Of a stretch of DNA of 64,000 nucleotides, positions 8,774-15,645 are shown one piece after another. Location: the NCBI GenBank assembly GCA_035935115.1, contig DASYXK010000021.1, positions 372,001 through 436,000 on the forward strand. The letters run 5' to 3'. This DNA is from TA-20 sp035935115 (GTDB taxonomy: Archaea; Thermoproteota; Nitrososphaeria; Nitrososphaerales; Nitrosopumilaceae). How positions within the stretch are numbered: position 1 is the stretch's first letter; each line of letters begins with the position of its first letter. The notes under the pieces were generated by a model. The model was not told the origin of the DNA and ran no database searches. It saw only the letters and a program-made list of their open reading frames with translations. A program made the position numbers and the translations under genes.

Positions 8774-9004
8774 ATGGAACAAAGCACGATTAAGCTTTCT
8801 AAAAAGCTCAAAAATGATCTCAGAAAACAAATGAACCATCCTAACGAAACCTACGAGACTGTGATTGCTCGACTTTTAAAAATTACTCAGAAAGACGACA
8901 TACTAAGTGACGAGGTAATCAGAAATATTGAAGAGGGCGTTGCAGACATCAAGGCAGGACGTGTATATACATCAGATCAAGTGAAAAGGAAATTAGGACT
9001 ATAA
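8774..9004 (+). CDS. RelB-like antitoxin
   Basis: The 76-residue protein starts with a short strand and helix-turn-helix-like segment (TIKLSKKLKNDLRKQM) that looks like a ribbon-helix-helix DNA-binding domain. It ends with an acidic helix and a toxin-wrapping tail (VADIKAGRVYTSDQVKRKLG). It is immediately followed by a RelE-type toxin gene with one intervening base, and preceded by a palindromic operator. The role as antitoxin and autorepressor follows from this layout. The DNA-binding class is an inference. Confidence 0.75.
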   Translation: MEQSTIKLSKKLKNDLRKQMNHPNETYETVIARLLKITQKDDILSDEVIRNIEEGVADIKAGRVYTSDQVKRKLGL

Positions 9005-9259
9005 ATGAGATGGGAAGTTATTTGGTCTGAGAAATCCGTTAAACAATTAGAAAAAATAGATAAGAAAAACGAAAAGAAGATTTATGATTCAGTATTAGAT
9101 TGTATTGAAGATCCATTTAGAATGGTAATAAGATTAACCAATTCGCCATTTTATAGACTACGTGTGGGAAATTACAGAGTGATATTGGATTTACAGCAAA
9201 GCAAAATGATAATCTTTGTAGTAGAGACTGATCATAGAGGAAAAATTTACAAGAAATAA
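9005..9259 (+). CDS. RelE/ParE-type toxin
   Basis: The 84-residue sequence fits the RelE fold: an N-terminal strand (WEVIWSEKSVKQLEK), helices, then the conserved core FYRLRVGNYRVILDL and a terminal strand with HRGKIYKK. RelE toxins cut mRNA in the ribosome; ParE members inhibit gyrase. The conserved R-x-G-x-Y-R segment and C-terminal basic residues favour an mRNA interferase of the archaeal RelE type. The gene is coupled to the upstream antitoxin. Confidence 0.85.
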   Translation: MRWEVIWSEKSVKQLEKIDKKNEKKIYDSVLDCIEDPFRMVIRLTNSPFYRLRVGNYRVILDLQQSKMIIFVVETDHRGKIYKK

Positions 9260-9287
9260 TTGAGCCAGTCTTTTCATAAAAAATTCA

Positions 9288-9337
9288 GCGAGTCTAGTGG
9301 GATTATGCCACCATCATGGGACTATTTTGGACCCACT
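9288..9337 (+). repeat. T-arm-like repeat, family B, overlapping the PIN gene 3' end
   Basis: This copy has GCGAGTCTAGTGGG on the left, the core CCACCATCATGGGAC and the right arm GGACCCACT. AGTGGG (9296-9301) can pair with CCCACT (9332-9337). The repeat supplies the last codons and stop of the PIN-domain gene on the opposite strand, so the gene and the repeat are joined. Confidence 0.7.
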
Positions 9338-9740
9338 TTTGTAAAAATTTCAACATTTCATCCACTGATACAATCTTAATCTTTTTAAAATTTTTGAGGT
9401 TTTTGATATCTTTATCACCCGAAACTATGTAGTCTGCTTTTCCGTCATATGCAGTATTGATTATGATGTTGTCATCCGGATCATTATTTATGACTTTAAA
9501 ATTTGATGTGATTCGAACATTCTCGCCTGTCTCCATTAATGCAGAAACAATGCGTACAACGTCTTCACTAGTCATCTTGAATTTTGGCTTCTGAATGACT
9601 TCAGAAAGTTCATCTAGAGTTTCTTTTGATATCAAGATTTTATATTTGCCATCAATTCCCATCTGGAATAGCTTTCGTGGCTTTCCATTACGGATTATTG
9701 CACTTACTAAAACATTAGTGTCAAGGACAATCCTCAACAT
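9303..9740 (-). CDS. PIN-domain ribonuclease toxin (VapC-like)
   Basis: PIN nucleases cleave RNA using a cluster of acidic residues. The first Asp is in IVLDTNVLVSA, a conserved Glu is in SKETLDELSEV, and the distal acids are in NDPDDNIIINTA and IVSGDKDI. The length (145) is normal. An AbrB-type gene lies immediately upstream on the same strand with a 4-base gap, giving a VapBC-like pair. The last ~11 residues (KWVQNSPMMVA) are encoded inside a family B repeat, so the original C-terminus has probably been replaced. Confidence 0.85.
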   Translation of the reverse strand: MLRIVLDTNVLVSAIIRNGKPRKLFQMGIDGKYKILISKETLDELSEVIQKPKFKMTSEDVVRIVSALMETGENVRITSNFKVINNDPDDNIIINTAYDGKADYIVSGDKDIKNLKNFKKIKIVSVDEMLKFLQKWVQNSPMMVA

Positions 9741-9744
9741 AGGA

Positions 9745-10026
9745 TCAGTTCCTTGCTTTCTTGTGTTTCGTCTTTCTGTATGCCTTGATCTCTGTGGCTA
9801 CGTCTTTTTCGTCTAGTTTCAGGCCCTTCTTGTCTATACTCTGGAAAATACTATTCCATTCTTTTTTAATGTCAGGTATGTCCAGCTTTCTCATTACAAT
9901 GTCATTGTTTATGACGAAAACGACGAATTTGGTCTTAGGTTTTATTCCAAGGTGTTTCCTTAGCTCCTGTGGTATTACTACCTGCCCCTTTTCGCTCATT
10001 GTTGTAATCTCGGGATCTTCTAACAT
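9745..10026 (-). CDS. AbrB/SpoVT-type antitoxin
   Basis: The N-terminal ~50 residues have the swapped-hairpin AbrB signature: TTMSEKGQVVIPQELRKHLG followed by KPKTKFVVFV. The rest (about residues 55-93) is a charged tail that could wrap the PIN toxin encoded next. The gene order antitoxin-toxin and tight spacing fit a type II pair. The antitoxin would bind its own promoter and neutralise the nuclease. Confidence 0.85.
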   Translation of the reverse strand: MLEDPEITTMSEKGQVVIPQELRKHLGIKPKTKFVVFVINNDIVMRKLDIPDIKKEWNSIFQSIDKKGLKLDEKDVATEIKAYRKTKHKKARN

Positions 10027-10152
10027 TCTTAACAGTAAGATTATTTTACTTTCTTACTATTTATATTCATCGCATCCTAAGGACTAACTAATGCCTACTT
10101 TAAGGAGACAAACTTCTTGAAAATAAAGATACCAAAGTTTCTCTATATTTTT

Positions 10153-10178
10153 GGTCCAAGTCCTGTAAGACTCACTAG
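10153..10178 (+). repeat. T-arm-like palindromic repeat, family A
   Basis: The copy reads GGTCCAAGTCCTGTAAGACT followed by CACTAG. It lies 61 nt after the stop of the minus-strand gene at 10239 and before the AbrB gene promoter region. Confidence 0.7.
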
Positions 10179-10238
10179 GTGTTTTGTTCACTTGGTTTAG
10201 TACCCTCTCTTCAAAAAGATGGTAATTTCGGGGTTTGA

Positions 10239-10496
10239 TTATTTGATGCTAATTTTTTCTACTAGATTTGTTGTAAAACCAAATGGAAGAGTCAACTGTA
10301 TTCCAAACAGATGTGCTACTCCATCAGAACAACGAACTAGATAATCACCAGAATTTAGAATGTTCATATCCACCTCAAGAAATACTTTGTCTTTTGGGAC
10401 TTTATAGCCATCAAGAACTTGTAGTATTCTTTCCATTACTGTTTTATCTTTAAGACAACTTGGCGATAAAAACACCTTCTTAGAATTATCTAGCAC
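10239..10496 (-). CDS. hypothetical protein (85 aa)
   Basis: The sequence is soluble, with a predicted helix (TVMERILQVLDGYKVPKDKV) between strands and two cysteines. No family is recognised. Codon usage looks like that of its neighbours, and the gene sits between two repeat copies. A product is plausible but without further support. Confidence 0.45.
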   Translation of the reverse strand: MLDNSKKVFLSPSCLKDKTVMERILQVLDGYKVPKDKVFLEVDMNILNSGDYLVRCSDGVAHLFGIQLTLPFGFTTNLVEKISIK

Positions 10497-10575
10497 CTAT
10501 GCAACTCCCCATCTTCACAAAGTCGAAAGAATAGTTCTTAAATATTTCCATAGTTGGAAACAGTTGTATTATTCT

Positions 10576-10791
10576 TCACTTAGACCAATCAATAATTCTG
10601 CCAGTTTTTGCATCTATCCTGATTTTTCTCATTTGATCATTAGAAGACGAAAGTAATGCTGTGACTGTCCAAATGTCATTTTCTAAGACAGTCTGTTTAA
10701 TTTCAAGAACTGAATAATGTTGTTCAAGAAATCTTGTTGCTATTTCTTTTGCCTTACCGGAATCAATACCAAGACTCACAGTTGTTACCAA
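10576..10791 (-). CDS. PepSY-like mini-domain protein (71 aa)
   Basis: The protein consists of one small domain: a helix (DSGKAKEIATRFLEQHYSVL), two strands including DIWTVTALL, and a terminal IRIDAKTGRIIDWSK. The ending V-x-ID-x-x-TG-x-I is typical of PepSY-like units, which in other proteins bind or inhibit partner domains. No signal peptide is present, so it is probably cytoplasmic. Two paralogs occur at 56221 and 61901 with the same W-T/V-V and ID-x-TGKI pattern. Its partner is unknown. Confidence 0.6.
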   Translation of the reverse strand: MVTTVSLGIDSGKAKEIATRFLEQHYSVLEIKQTVLENDIWTVTALLSSSNDQMRKIRIDAKTGRIIDWSK

Positions 10792-10890
10792 ATGCCTCGA
10801 TAGATTACCAAATCCAAGTATTTACGTTAGTATGAAATATTTTTCCTAAACATTGTTCTATTTTAGACCCACTATGAGAATTGAAATGTT

Positions 10891-10923
10891 GATTCAACAC
10901 TCTTTTTGTTAAAGACTCGCTAG
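10891..10923 (+). repeat. T-arm-like repeat, family A (degenerate)
   Basis: GATTCAACACTC followed by TGTTAAAGACTCGCTAG matches the right half of the family A consensus well and the left half poorly. It ends 13 nt after the stop of the minus-strand gene at 10937. Confidence 0.5.
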
Positions 10924-10936
10924 GGGAATTGGAAAT

Positions 10937-11185
10937 TTAGTTTTGATGTGTATAACCATGCGGGTTCCAGCTGACAATCAAGGTGCTGTTTTTTGTATCT
11001 ATCACAAACTGCCACTCTTGATATTCCATTCCCTGCAAGTGTTTTTTTATAACAACATAGCAGAACATCTGATCTTCTCCAAATCCAACTAATGGCAAAG
11101 GTCCTATTCTAGGAAATGGATCTGTTGTCATGGTGATCTCATTTATCACAAGTGCTATGTTGTTGCTCAGTTTTGCTTGCAACAA
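10937..11185 (-). CDS. hypothetical protein (82 aa)
   Basis: The protein has no signal peptide or membrane helix. A beta-rich second half includes WQFVIDTKNSTLIVSWNPHG, which again resembles a PepSY-like ending with ID-x-K-x-x-x-L. It may therefore be a very divergent relative of the neighbouring PepSY-like protein, but the similarity is weak. A degenerate family A repeat follows its stop. Confidence 0.45.
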   Translation of the reverse strand: MLQAKLSNNIALVINEITMTTDPFPRIGPLPLVGFGEDQMFCYVVIKKHLQGMEYQEWQFVIDTKNSTLIVSWNPHGYTHQN

Positions 11186-11222
11186 TTTAGCATGATACTT
11201 TGAGGGCCTTAATCATATTTAA

Positions 11223-11552
11223 TTATTGACTGATTACTTTTAAGAATCTAGTAATTGGTCCATGATAAGAAAACTCTTCCAATTGTTTGTTAATTGATTT
11301 TATCACGTGTTTGTAGGAATCACCATGCAGATCTTTGAGTATGGCATTCAAGTACTCTGGATGGTCATAACAGTCATCCAAATGACAGCAGTATCTTTTC
11401 TTTAATTCATCTATCACTTTGCAGTAAATTCCAATATCAAGAAGAGTTTTTTCAAGAACAGACCATACTAATGCCTTTCTTACTTTATCGTACCCTTGTC
11501 GTTCTAATGATTCAACAAAGTACCCGCTTTGTTCGTAGATTTCACTAATCAT
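11223..11552 (-). CDS. hypothetical helical protein (109 aa)
   Basis: I start the gene at the internal ATG (MISEIYEQSGYF) because this makes an 8-nt ATGATTAG overlap with the upstream gene, typical of translational coupling. The sequence is helical, with a CC-x-L-DDC cluster (RYCCHLDDCYDHPEY) that could bind a metal or form a disulfide. No family is recognised. It is probably co-expressed with the gene at 11545. Confidence 0.5.
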   Translation of the reverse strand: MISEIYEQSGYFVESLERQGYDKVRKALVWSVLEKTLLDIGIYCKVIDELKKRYCCHLDDCYDHPEYLNAILKDLHGDSYKHVIKSINKQLEEFSYHGPITRFLKVISQ

Positions 11553-11775
11553 GAAGATAAGAAGAGACTCTGCAAACTTCCACACAGTCTAGAGTTTTTA
11601 AGAATTCGTACTGCTTGTGAGTTAACCACTCTTCATGTGCAACGTTACTTCGTTTGAATTTAATCCAAACCCAAGTCTTACCTTTTTCTCCAGAATTAAT
11701 GGCCAAGGTTTGAAGCAATCTTTTTGCAAGATCAGAATTAGCTGATCCATTTTCATATAGGATCTGTTGTGCCAT
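11545..11775 (-). CDS. hypothetical protein (76 aa)
   Basis: This soluble protein contains KTWVWIKFKRSNVAHEEWLT and ends in SSYLHD. It overlaps the next gene by 8 nt, so the two form an operon. Neither shows a known toxin or antitoxin motif. The pair could be an unrecognised two-gene module. Confidence 0.45.
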   Translation of the reverse strand: MAQQILYENGSANSDLAKRLLQTLAINSGEKGKTWVWIKFKRSNVAHEEWLTHKQYEFLKTLDCVEVCRVSSYLHD

Positions 11776-12110
11776 GATAGTATACCCACATTGACTCTAA
11801 AAAATCACATTGTGTCCAAGACATACACTTGCAACTACTAATAATAGAATATTCTTCTAGAACTATTTTCGTGATTCGTAATAGAATTTTGATACTTTGT
11901 ATGCAAAAACAGATGTTTGTGTGATATTAAAGGTAACAAGTAAATGATTACAATTATTTTCTATTTTTGTAGATGTAGAGTTTTCACATTAATTTTCAGT
12001 TTACAGTGTTTTTAGGGATTGCTGATAAATTGTATTGGTTCGAGTCCTATGGTGTCCGTGAAAACAGTTGTAGCGGGCACCCTCCTATTTTTTATCATGA
12101 TTGGCGATGC
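11776..12110. other. intergenic region holding a leader-type repeat
   Basis: No gene longer than a few codons is supported here. The right third (11974-12056) is a copy of the sequence found upstream of the exported-protein gene at 21941. The remainder is AT-rich without clear structure. Confidence 0.5.
11974..12056 (+). repeat. copy of MKTLH-gene leader plus T-arm-like element
   Basis: About 74 bases (11974-12047) match 21928-22003 with few differences. The shared stretch includes GTGAAAACTCTACA (minus strand), a ~55-bp leader and GGTTCGAGTCC. At 21941 this starts an intact exported protein. Here the frame is MKTLHLQK followed by a stop, so only the 5' end remains. Both copies sit directly after the minus-strand gene of an HTH-HTH module. 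Confidence 0.7.
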
Positions 12111-12386
12111 TCATTTAATTAAATGGGTCTCTATGTACTGTTTGATTTGAGACTTGGATACAGGGTTTAAAGAAATAGTTTCCCAGTTTTTGCGTGGCAA
12201 AACCCAGTTCCACTTGACAAGCTCTTCAATTTTCTTTATTGTGTTTTTTCCATTGTTCTTTACAACATTGCTTAACCTTCTTATCAACTTGTCAAGGTTG
12301 GTGTAAATTTCAGACCAACTTCCCTGGTTCCATAGATAGTATAGGATCTGGGCACGGAGCTGGTCGTCAGTAAAAGTGGTCTTCAA
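12111..12386 (-). CDS. small winged-helix-like protein of a divergent HTH module (copy 1)
   Basis: The 91-residue protein is helical and ends with the pattern IKKIEELVKWNWVL and ISLNP-x6-IKQYIETHL. The minus-strand protein at 22040 has the same C-terminal pattern (LKKLVKENLIL, ALNP, IINTLE), so the two are relatives. The fold is probably a winged helix, an inference from helix spacing. It is divergent from an HTH gene with a 64-bp shared promoter region. Its stop lies 55 nt from a T-arm-like repeat. Confidence 0.55.
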   Translation of the reverse strand: MKTTFTDDQLRAQILYYLWNQGSWSEIYTNLDKLIRRLSNVVKNNGKNTIKKIEELVKWNWVLPRKNWETISLNPVSKSQIKQYIETHLIK

Positions 12387-12450
12387 TTAGGTACACTTAT
12401 GATACCTTCTAAAGTTATAATTTAAATACTTTCTAGGAGAAGATCAAATC

Positions 12451-12789
12451 GTGTCAGAATCAGGCTCGCTTCTCCTTAGGGCATACGGCAGCTCGCCGCA
12501 GATGAAGATCCTAGACTATCTTATGGATTTTCCAAAAAACGACTTTACACAAAAGGAGATAATTGAGGCACTTGGGATGAGCAAGACCACATTTTACAAG
12601 TACTTTGACAACCTTGTTGATTTTGGCATGATAAGGATAAACCGAAAGATAGCAAATGCCAAGCTGTATTCGATTAATGTGGAAAGTCCAGTGGTTCAAA
12701 GTATGAGAAAGAATGTAGATTACATTTCAGAAAATATAGCAGACAAGTCACTGCATAAGATTAGTGTTCAAACAAAACACAAAAAATAA
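12451..12789 (+). CDS. HTH transcriptional regulator of a divergent module (copy 1)
   Basis: The GTG-initiated protein has a winged helix-turn-helix at about residues 15-75 (MKILDYLMDFPKNDFTQKEI, then MSKTTFYKYFDNLVDFGMI, then AKLYSIN). The second copy at 22385 has the same layout (SKILDFLATF, SFKTALNEIKNLEQQGVL, MYKLNLES). The C-terminus is charged and probably flexible. It likely binds the shared intergenic region and controls both genes. The module could be regulatory or toxin-antitoxin-like. Confidence 0.7.
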   Translation: MSESGSLLLRAYGSSPQMKILDYLMDFPKNDFTQKEIIEALGMSKTTFYKYFDNLVDFGMIRINRKIANAKLYSINVESPVVQSMRKNVDYISENIADKSLHKISVQTKHKK

Positions 12790-12824
12790 TGAAATGTAAT
12801 AATTGAAAAGTGTAGGGTTTTCAT
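12768..12824 (-). pseudogene. MKTLH signal-peptide remnant
   Basis: The frame reads MKTLHFSIITFHYFLCFV then stops. The first nine residues match the starts of the exported proteins at 13930, 19694 and 21941. The rest is the reverse complement of the end of the HTH gene. It is therefore a gene start cut off by the HTH module. Confidence 0.5.
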
Positions 12825-12887
12825 TTTCAAGATCTTTGTACAATAGAGATACCCAAGTCTAGCAATCTGGCATCCATATAAGAGAAA

Positions 12888-13283
12888 CTAGCACCACCAC
12901 CCTTCATAGTGAATTGGAACTATCTTTACTCGTATGTCTATATTATCTCCTACATGCCATGGAACATTATCATTTTTTATAGCGGTTCTTTCCTGAGAAT
13001 ATTTTGGAGGTTGCAAAACAAGTGTTGTATCTTGTTTTATGCATGATGAATCTTTGCAGATGAAAAAATCTTCAATGGCTACTCCTTTTTGGGCACTGAA
13101 ACTTATCATATAAGGACATGGGCATAATATCTCGGGAAGAGATTGTATCACTTCACCCTTTATGCCATAGGTGTTTTCATTTATAGTAGGAGTAAAGAAA
13201 TCATAATAATTTAGAAGTAATAAAGACAAAACTATGCCAGATACCAGTGAGCCTGAAATTATTACAATACGAAGTTTTTTCAT
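12888..13283 (-). CDS. membrane-anchored or secreted protein (131 aa)
   Basis: An N-terminal hydrophobic segment (IVIISGSLVSGIVLSLLLL) acts as a signal anchor. The exposed part has cysteines in CPCPYM, FICKDSSC and a terminal WWC, which suggests disulfides or metal binding outside the cell. The start codon overlaps the stop of the preceding gene (ATGA), so the two are translationally coupled. No family is recognised. Confidence 0.6.
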   Translation of the reverse strand: MKKLRIVIISGSLVSGIVLSLLLLNYYDFFTPTINENTYGIKGEVIQSLPEILCPCPYMISFSAQKGVAIEDFFICKDSSCIKQDTTLVLQPPKYSQERTAIKNDNVPWHVGDNIDIRVKIVPIHYEGWWC

Positions 13284-13930
13284 TTTTTAATCTTTATCCT
13301 GTAAAATACAATTAATGATGTGATACTAATCAACAAGATAGGAATCGCAAATTGAAATTCTGGTAATATTTGTATTTTTCCTGTCACAATCAATTCTATC
13401 ACATCTAGCGGTATCTGATGTGATTTAAGAAATGTTTCAACCGTATCGGTGTTTGTCGTATTAAGTGATTCAAATCCAATCAACAGCATCTGATTGTTCT
13501 GATCTACTCCAGTCTCGGTTATTCCAAGAGATCGGTTATTAGCAAGTGCATCTGCAACCTGTTGCCACTCTGACCATACATGCCAAGGTTCTTTTCCCTT
13601 TAAGAAAACAATTCCAGCAGATGTCTGATATGGTTCAAGATAATCATAAAATACTTTGGTACCTATGTTTTTGGCCTTCTCTAGATCAGTAACATAGACA
13701 TTGAGTTTTCCACTTTCATCACGAAACATACCTCCAAAGCCCGGTAGATTATTTTCAAAAATTGAATAAAGCTCGTCCTGTGTCATAGGTTTTTGCTGTA
13801 TTGTTGTATCTGTTCTATTTGATGGTGCAGTTATAGAATCATTTGTTGGTGTTTGGGCAAATGTAGAGTTTGAATTCAATATTACAAAGATCAGAGACAC
13901 AATAATTATGGAATAATGTAGAGTTTTCAT
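13280..13930 (-). CDS. MKTLH-type exported protein with PEF-type C-terminal anchor
   Basis: The protein starts MKTLHYSIIIVSLIFVILNS with cleavage near TFAQ. It ends ILPEFQFAIPILLISITSLI plus a lysine-rich tail, a variant of the PEFG sorting signal with Gln instead of Gly. The mature region has no catalytic motif that I recognise. It is the first gene of a two-gene unit with the protein at 12888. Its 5' end is one of three intact MKTLH starts in the region. Confidence 0.7.
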   Translation of the reverse strand: MKTLHYSIIIVSLIFVILNSNSTFAQTPTNDSITAPSNRTDTTIQQKPMTQDELYSIFENNLPGFGGMFRDESGKLNVYVTDLEKAKNIGTKVFYDYLEPYQTSAGIVFLKGKEPWHVWSEWQQVADALANNRSLGITETGVDQNNQMLLIGFESLNTTNTDTVETFLKSHQIPLDVIELIVTGKIQILPEFQFAIPILLISITSLIVFYRIKIKK

Positions 13931-13949
13931 TTTCTAAAACTCTCGTATC

Positions 13950-14342
13950 TCAAGTAACAATTATTTTCATTTCAAGTGGAATAGACAAGGCGTCGCAATT
14001 ATCAAGACATGACCAGTCAAAGATCTGAGCAGCATATGTTCCAGGTTTTGTAGGAATCCATGACTGTGATGGACTCATGGACTGGTGAGGTTGCAAAATG
14101 CCTTGCATCCATGTCACCATGACCGACCTGCTTTTGTCATCCAATACTTGGACAATATAGACAAATGGCTGTTTTACATTTTGATTATTTGTTACATCTG
14201 CGACAAGCTGGACCTGTTGATTTGTTTTAGCATACCAAGTGTCATCTAGTGAACTGTTTTCTTGCGGAGCTGCAAAGACAGATTGTATCGATATCAGAGT
14301 CAATAACACAGGAAATAATGCAATTAGCTTGAATATTCTCAT
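13950..14342 (-). CDS. exported protein, paralog of the gene at 44856
   Basis: After a signal peptide (ending SVFA) the protein has a single beta-sandwich-like domain: VNNQNV region followed by PFVYIVQVLDDKSRS, SPSQSWIPTKPGTYAAQIF and a final IPLEMKIIV. The protein at 44856 shares TNNQ, QPFAYLVQIQ, NPSQSWIP and YTAQIFVW, so the two are paralogs. The domain resembles an extracellular Ig-like carrier or binding fold. The function is unknown. Confidence 0.65.
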   Translation of the reverse strand: MRIFKLIALFPVLLTLISIQSVFAAPQENSSLDDTWYAKTNQQVQLVADVTNNQNVKQPFVYIVQVLDDKSRSVMVTWMQGILQPHQSMSPSQSWIPTKPGTYAAQIFDWSCLDNCDALSIPLEMKIIVT

Positions 14343-14364
14343 TTATTGTATGTGCTATTCCAGA

Positions 14365-14394
14365 TTTAAAAAACTGGCGTAGCTTTCTTCTAGT
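14365..14394 (+). repeat. 30-bp perfect repeat, copy 1 (family C)
   Basis: These 30 bases (starting TTTAAAAAACTGGCGTAGC) are identical to 19721-19750. Here they lie upstream of the minus-strand gene at 14342. The other copy lies upstream of the gene at 19694 and covers the stop of the gene at 19746. They could be promoter-proximal sequence shared by two exported-protein genes. Confidence 0.8.
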
Positions 14395-14404
14395 TTTCAG
14401 CATT

Positions 14405-14430
14405 GGTTTGAGTCCTGTAAGACTTGTCAC
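14405..14430 (+). repeat. T-arm-like palindromic repeat, family A
   Basis: The copy reads GGTTTGAGTCCTGTAAGACT followed by TGTCAC. It ends 5 nt after the stop of the minus-strand DUF1059 gene. Confidence 0.75.
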
Positions 14431-14434
14431 ACAT

Positions 14435-14620
14435 CTAAAACAAAGATTTGTGAATATTGGATATGATTTTACCTTTTAATTCTGGAGTAATATCCTCTGG
14501 TTTCATACCATGATCTTTTGTGGCATGTGCGGCACATTGTGATAAGATCTCACCTTCTGTCTTACCTTTTGCAGTAAAACCACAATCAAATCCAACATCT
14601 TTGCACTTGAATTTTAGCAT
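14435..14620 (-). CDS. DUF1059 family small protein
   Basis: The sequence matches the DUF1059 pattern: FKCKDVGFDCGFTAKGKTEG, then a helix with CAAHATKDHGM and a C-terminal I-x-PEL. Two N-terminal cysteines and Cys/His residues in the middle suggest metal binding. The family is widespread in archaea, and its members have no established role. The length of 61 is normal. Confidence 0.8.
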   Translation of the reverse strand: MLKFKCKDVGFDCGFTAKGKTEGEILSQCAAHATKDHGMKPEDITPELKGKIISNIHKSLF

Positions 14621-14816
14621 GATTTTGTTATACTTTGATATCGTATAAAGTTATGTGGAAATTCGTTTTTACACGTGATTTCTTTTGTTTTGTAGATTTG
14701 TACATGACAAGTCTCATCAATTGTCATTGTTCTTATTTTGGACTCCTGATGTTAGCTTGCAAAAACAAGGTTTTCCAGATAGAAATTGCTAAATCACCAA
14801 TTTGATTAAAAACAAT

Positions 14817-15020
14817 ATGCTTGAGAGAGAGTTTGAAGAATGGAAAGACTTGGTAAACGAGTCTGTTGCTTTTTATGCCAATAAAATTAATCAGTTAAAC
14901 GAGATGCTCAAAGATGAGAAACTAGATTCTGAAGAAAGACAGATCATAGAATCAGAAAAATCAAGTGCACTTGATGAAAAAAAGAAATGGGAGCAGGCCC
15001 AAAATGAACTAGAAACCTAA
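14817..15020 (+). CDS. charged helical protein (67 aa)
   Basis: The protein is almost entirely heptad-like charged helix (LEREFEEWKDLVNESVAFYA, NKINQLNEMLKDEKL), so probably a coiled coil. I chose the ATG at 14817 over an upstream TTG. No family is recognised. It is one of few plus-strand genes in this block. Confidence 0.5.
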   Translation: MLEREFEEWKDLVNESVAFYANKINQLNEMLKDEKLDSEERQIIESEKSSALDEKKKWEQAQNELET

Positions 15021-15065
15021 ATCTCAAAAATAGTTTCCAAATCATGATCATATTTTTGAATCACA

Positions 15066-15120
15066 GGTTCAAGTCCGATGGGACTAGGGTACCATCATGG
15101 TCTTATTTTAGGCCCACTTG
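15066..15120 (+). repeat. T-arm-like repeat, family B
   Basis: The copy starts with GGTTCAAGTCC (preceded by ACA, giving a near-complete T-arm), followed by GATGGGACTAGGGTACCATC and TTATTTTAGGCCCACTTG. ACCAT-C-ATGGT forms an internal hairpin. It lies 79 nt beyond the stop of the HEPN gene. Confidence 0.75.
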
Positions 15121-15198
15121 TTAGTAAAATCAAATTTAATCTGCATTAATTTAGAAAAATTTCAACATAAAAAACATATAATTTCAGTTCCATTTTGA

Positions 15199-15645
15199 TT
15201 ATATCTTCAGAATTTCTTTTGTTATGTTAACAAATGCTTCTGCATTTTCTACAAGATTTTTTGCCTGAGTTGTAGATATCAGATTGGCATTGTCGTATGT
15301 ACGGCCATGCCTGAGTTTTCTTGCCCTATCAAAGGAATCCAATACGTCCTTGTTTGAGAATTTTGCTGAAAACACTGCCTGTACAAATAACACAACTGTA
15401 ACATGATGTTCGCTTCCTCTTGTCCTGTAGCCTTTAGAAAACATCAATGCTGTACCAGCGTGCAACATTGCCTCATATGCAGAAGTGTGTGCTAATCCCC
15501 ACTCATTTATGCCTAGAACATTCTTTGCTGATTTCAGTTTTGCACTAGCATTTTCAAGTTCATTTTTGATCTGATCTTTGTCAGATTCAAATTTTTCAAC
15601 TCTATCTTGCTTCAACAAGTCGCTTAAATTCATCCTCATCACCAA
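15199..15645 (-). CDS. HEPN-domain protein (putative RNase toxin)
   Basis: HEPN proteins paired with MNT nucleotidyltransferases form toxin-antitoxin systems in which HEPN is an RNase. This 148-residue helical protein has the hallmark R-x(4-6)-H motif in RARKLRHGRTY, with AYEAMLHAGTALMFSKGYR before it, typical of the family. It overlaps the 3' end of the MNT gene by 44 nt (counting from the first Met; an internal Met at MNLSDLL reduces this). In the usual mechanism the MNT partner AMPylates a Tyr near the active site. The Tyr in HGRTY is in the right place for that. Confidence 0.85.
   Translation of the reverse strand: MVMRMNLSDLLKQDRVEKFESDKDQIKNELENASAKLKSAKNVLGINEWGLAHTSAYEAMLHAGTALMFSKGYRTRGSEHHVTVVLFVQAVFSAKFSNKDVLDSFDRARKLRHGRTYDNANLISTTQAKNLVENAEAFVNITKEILKI

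Noticed and set aside
12037..12047. tRNA gene suggested by GGTTCGAGTCC
   Set aside because: The T-arm-like sequence is not preceded by D-arm or anticodon-arm sequence, and no acceptor stem can be formed. The same holds for the other copies of the repeat.
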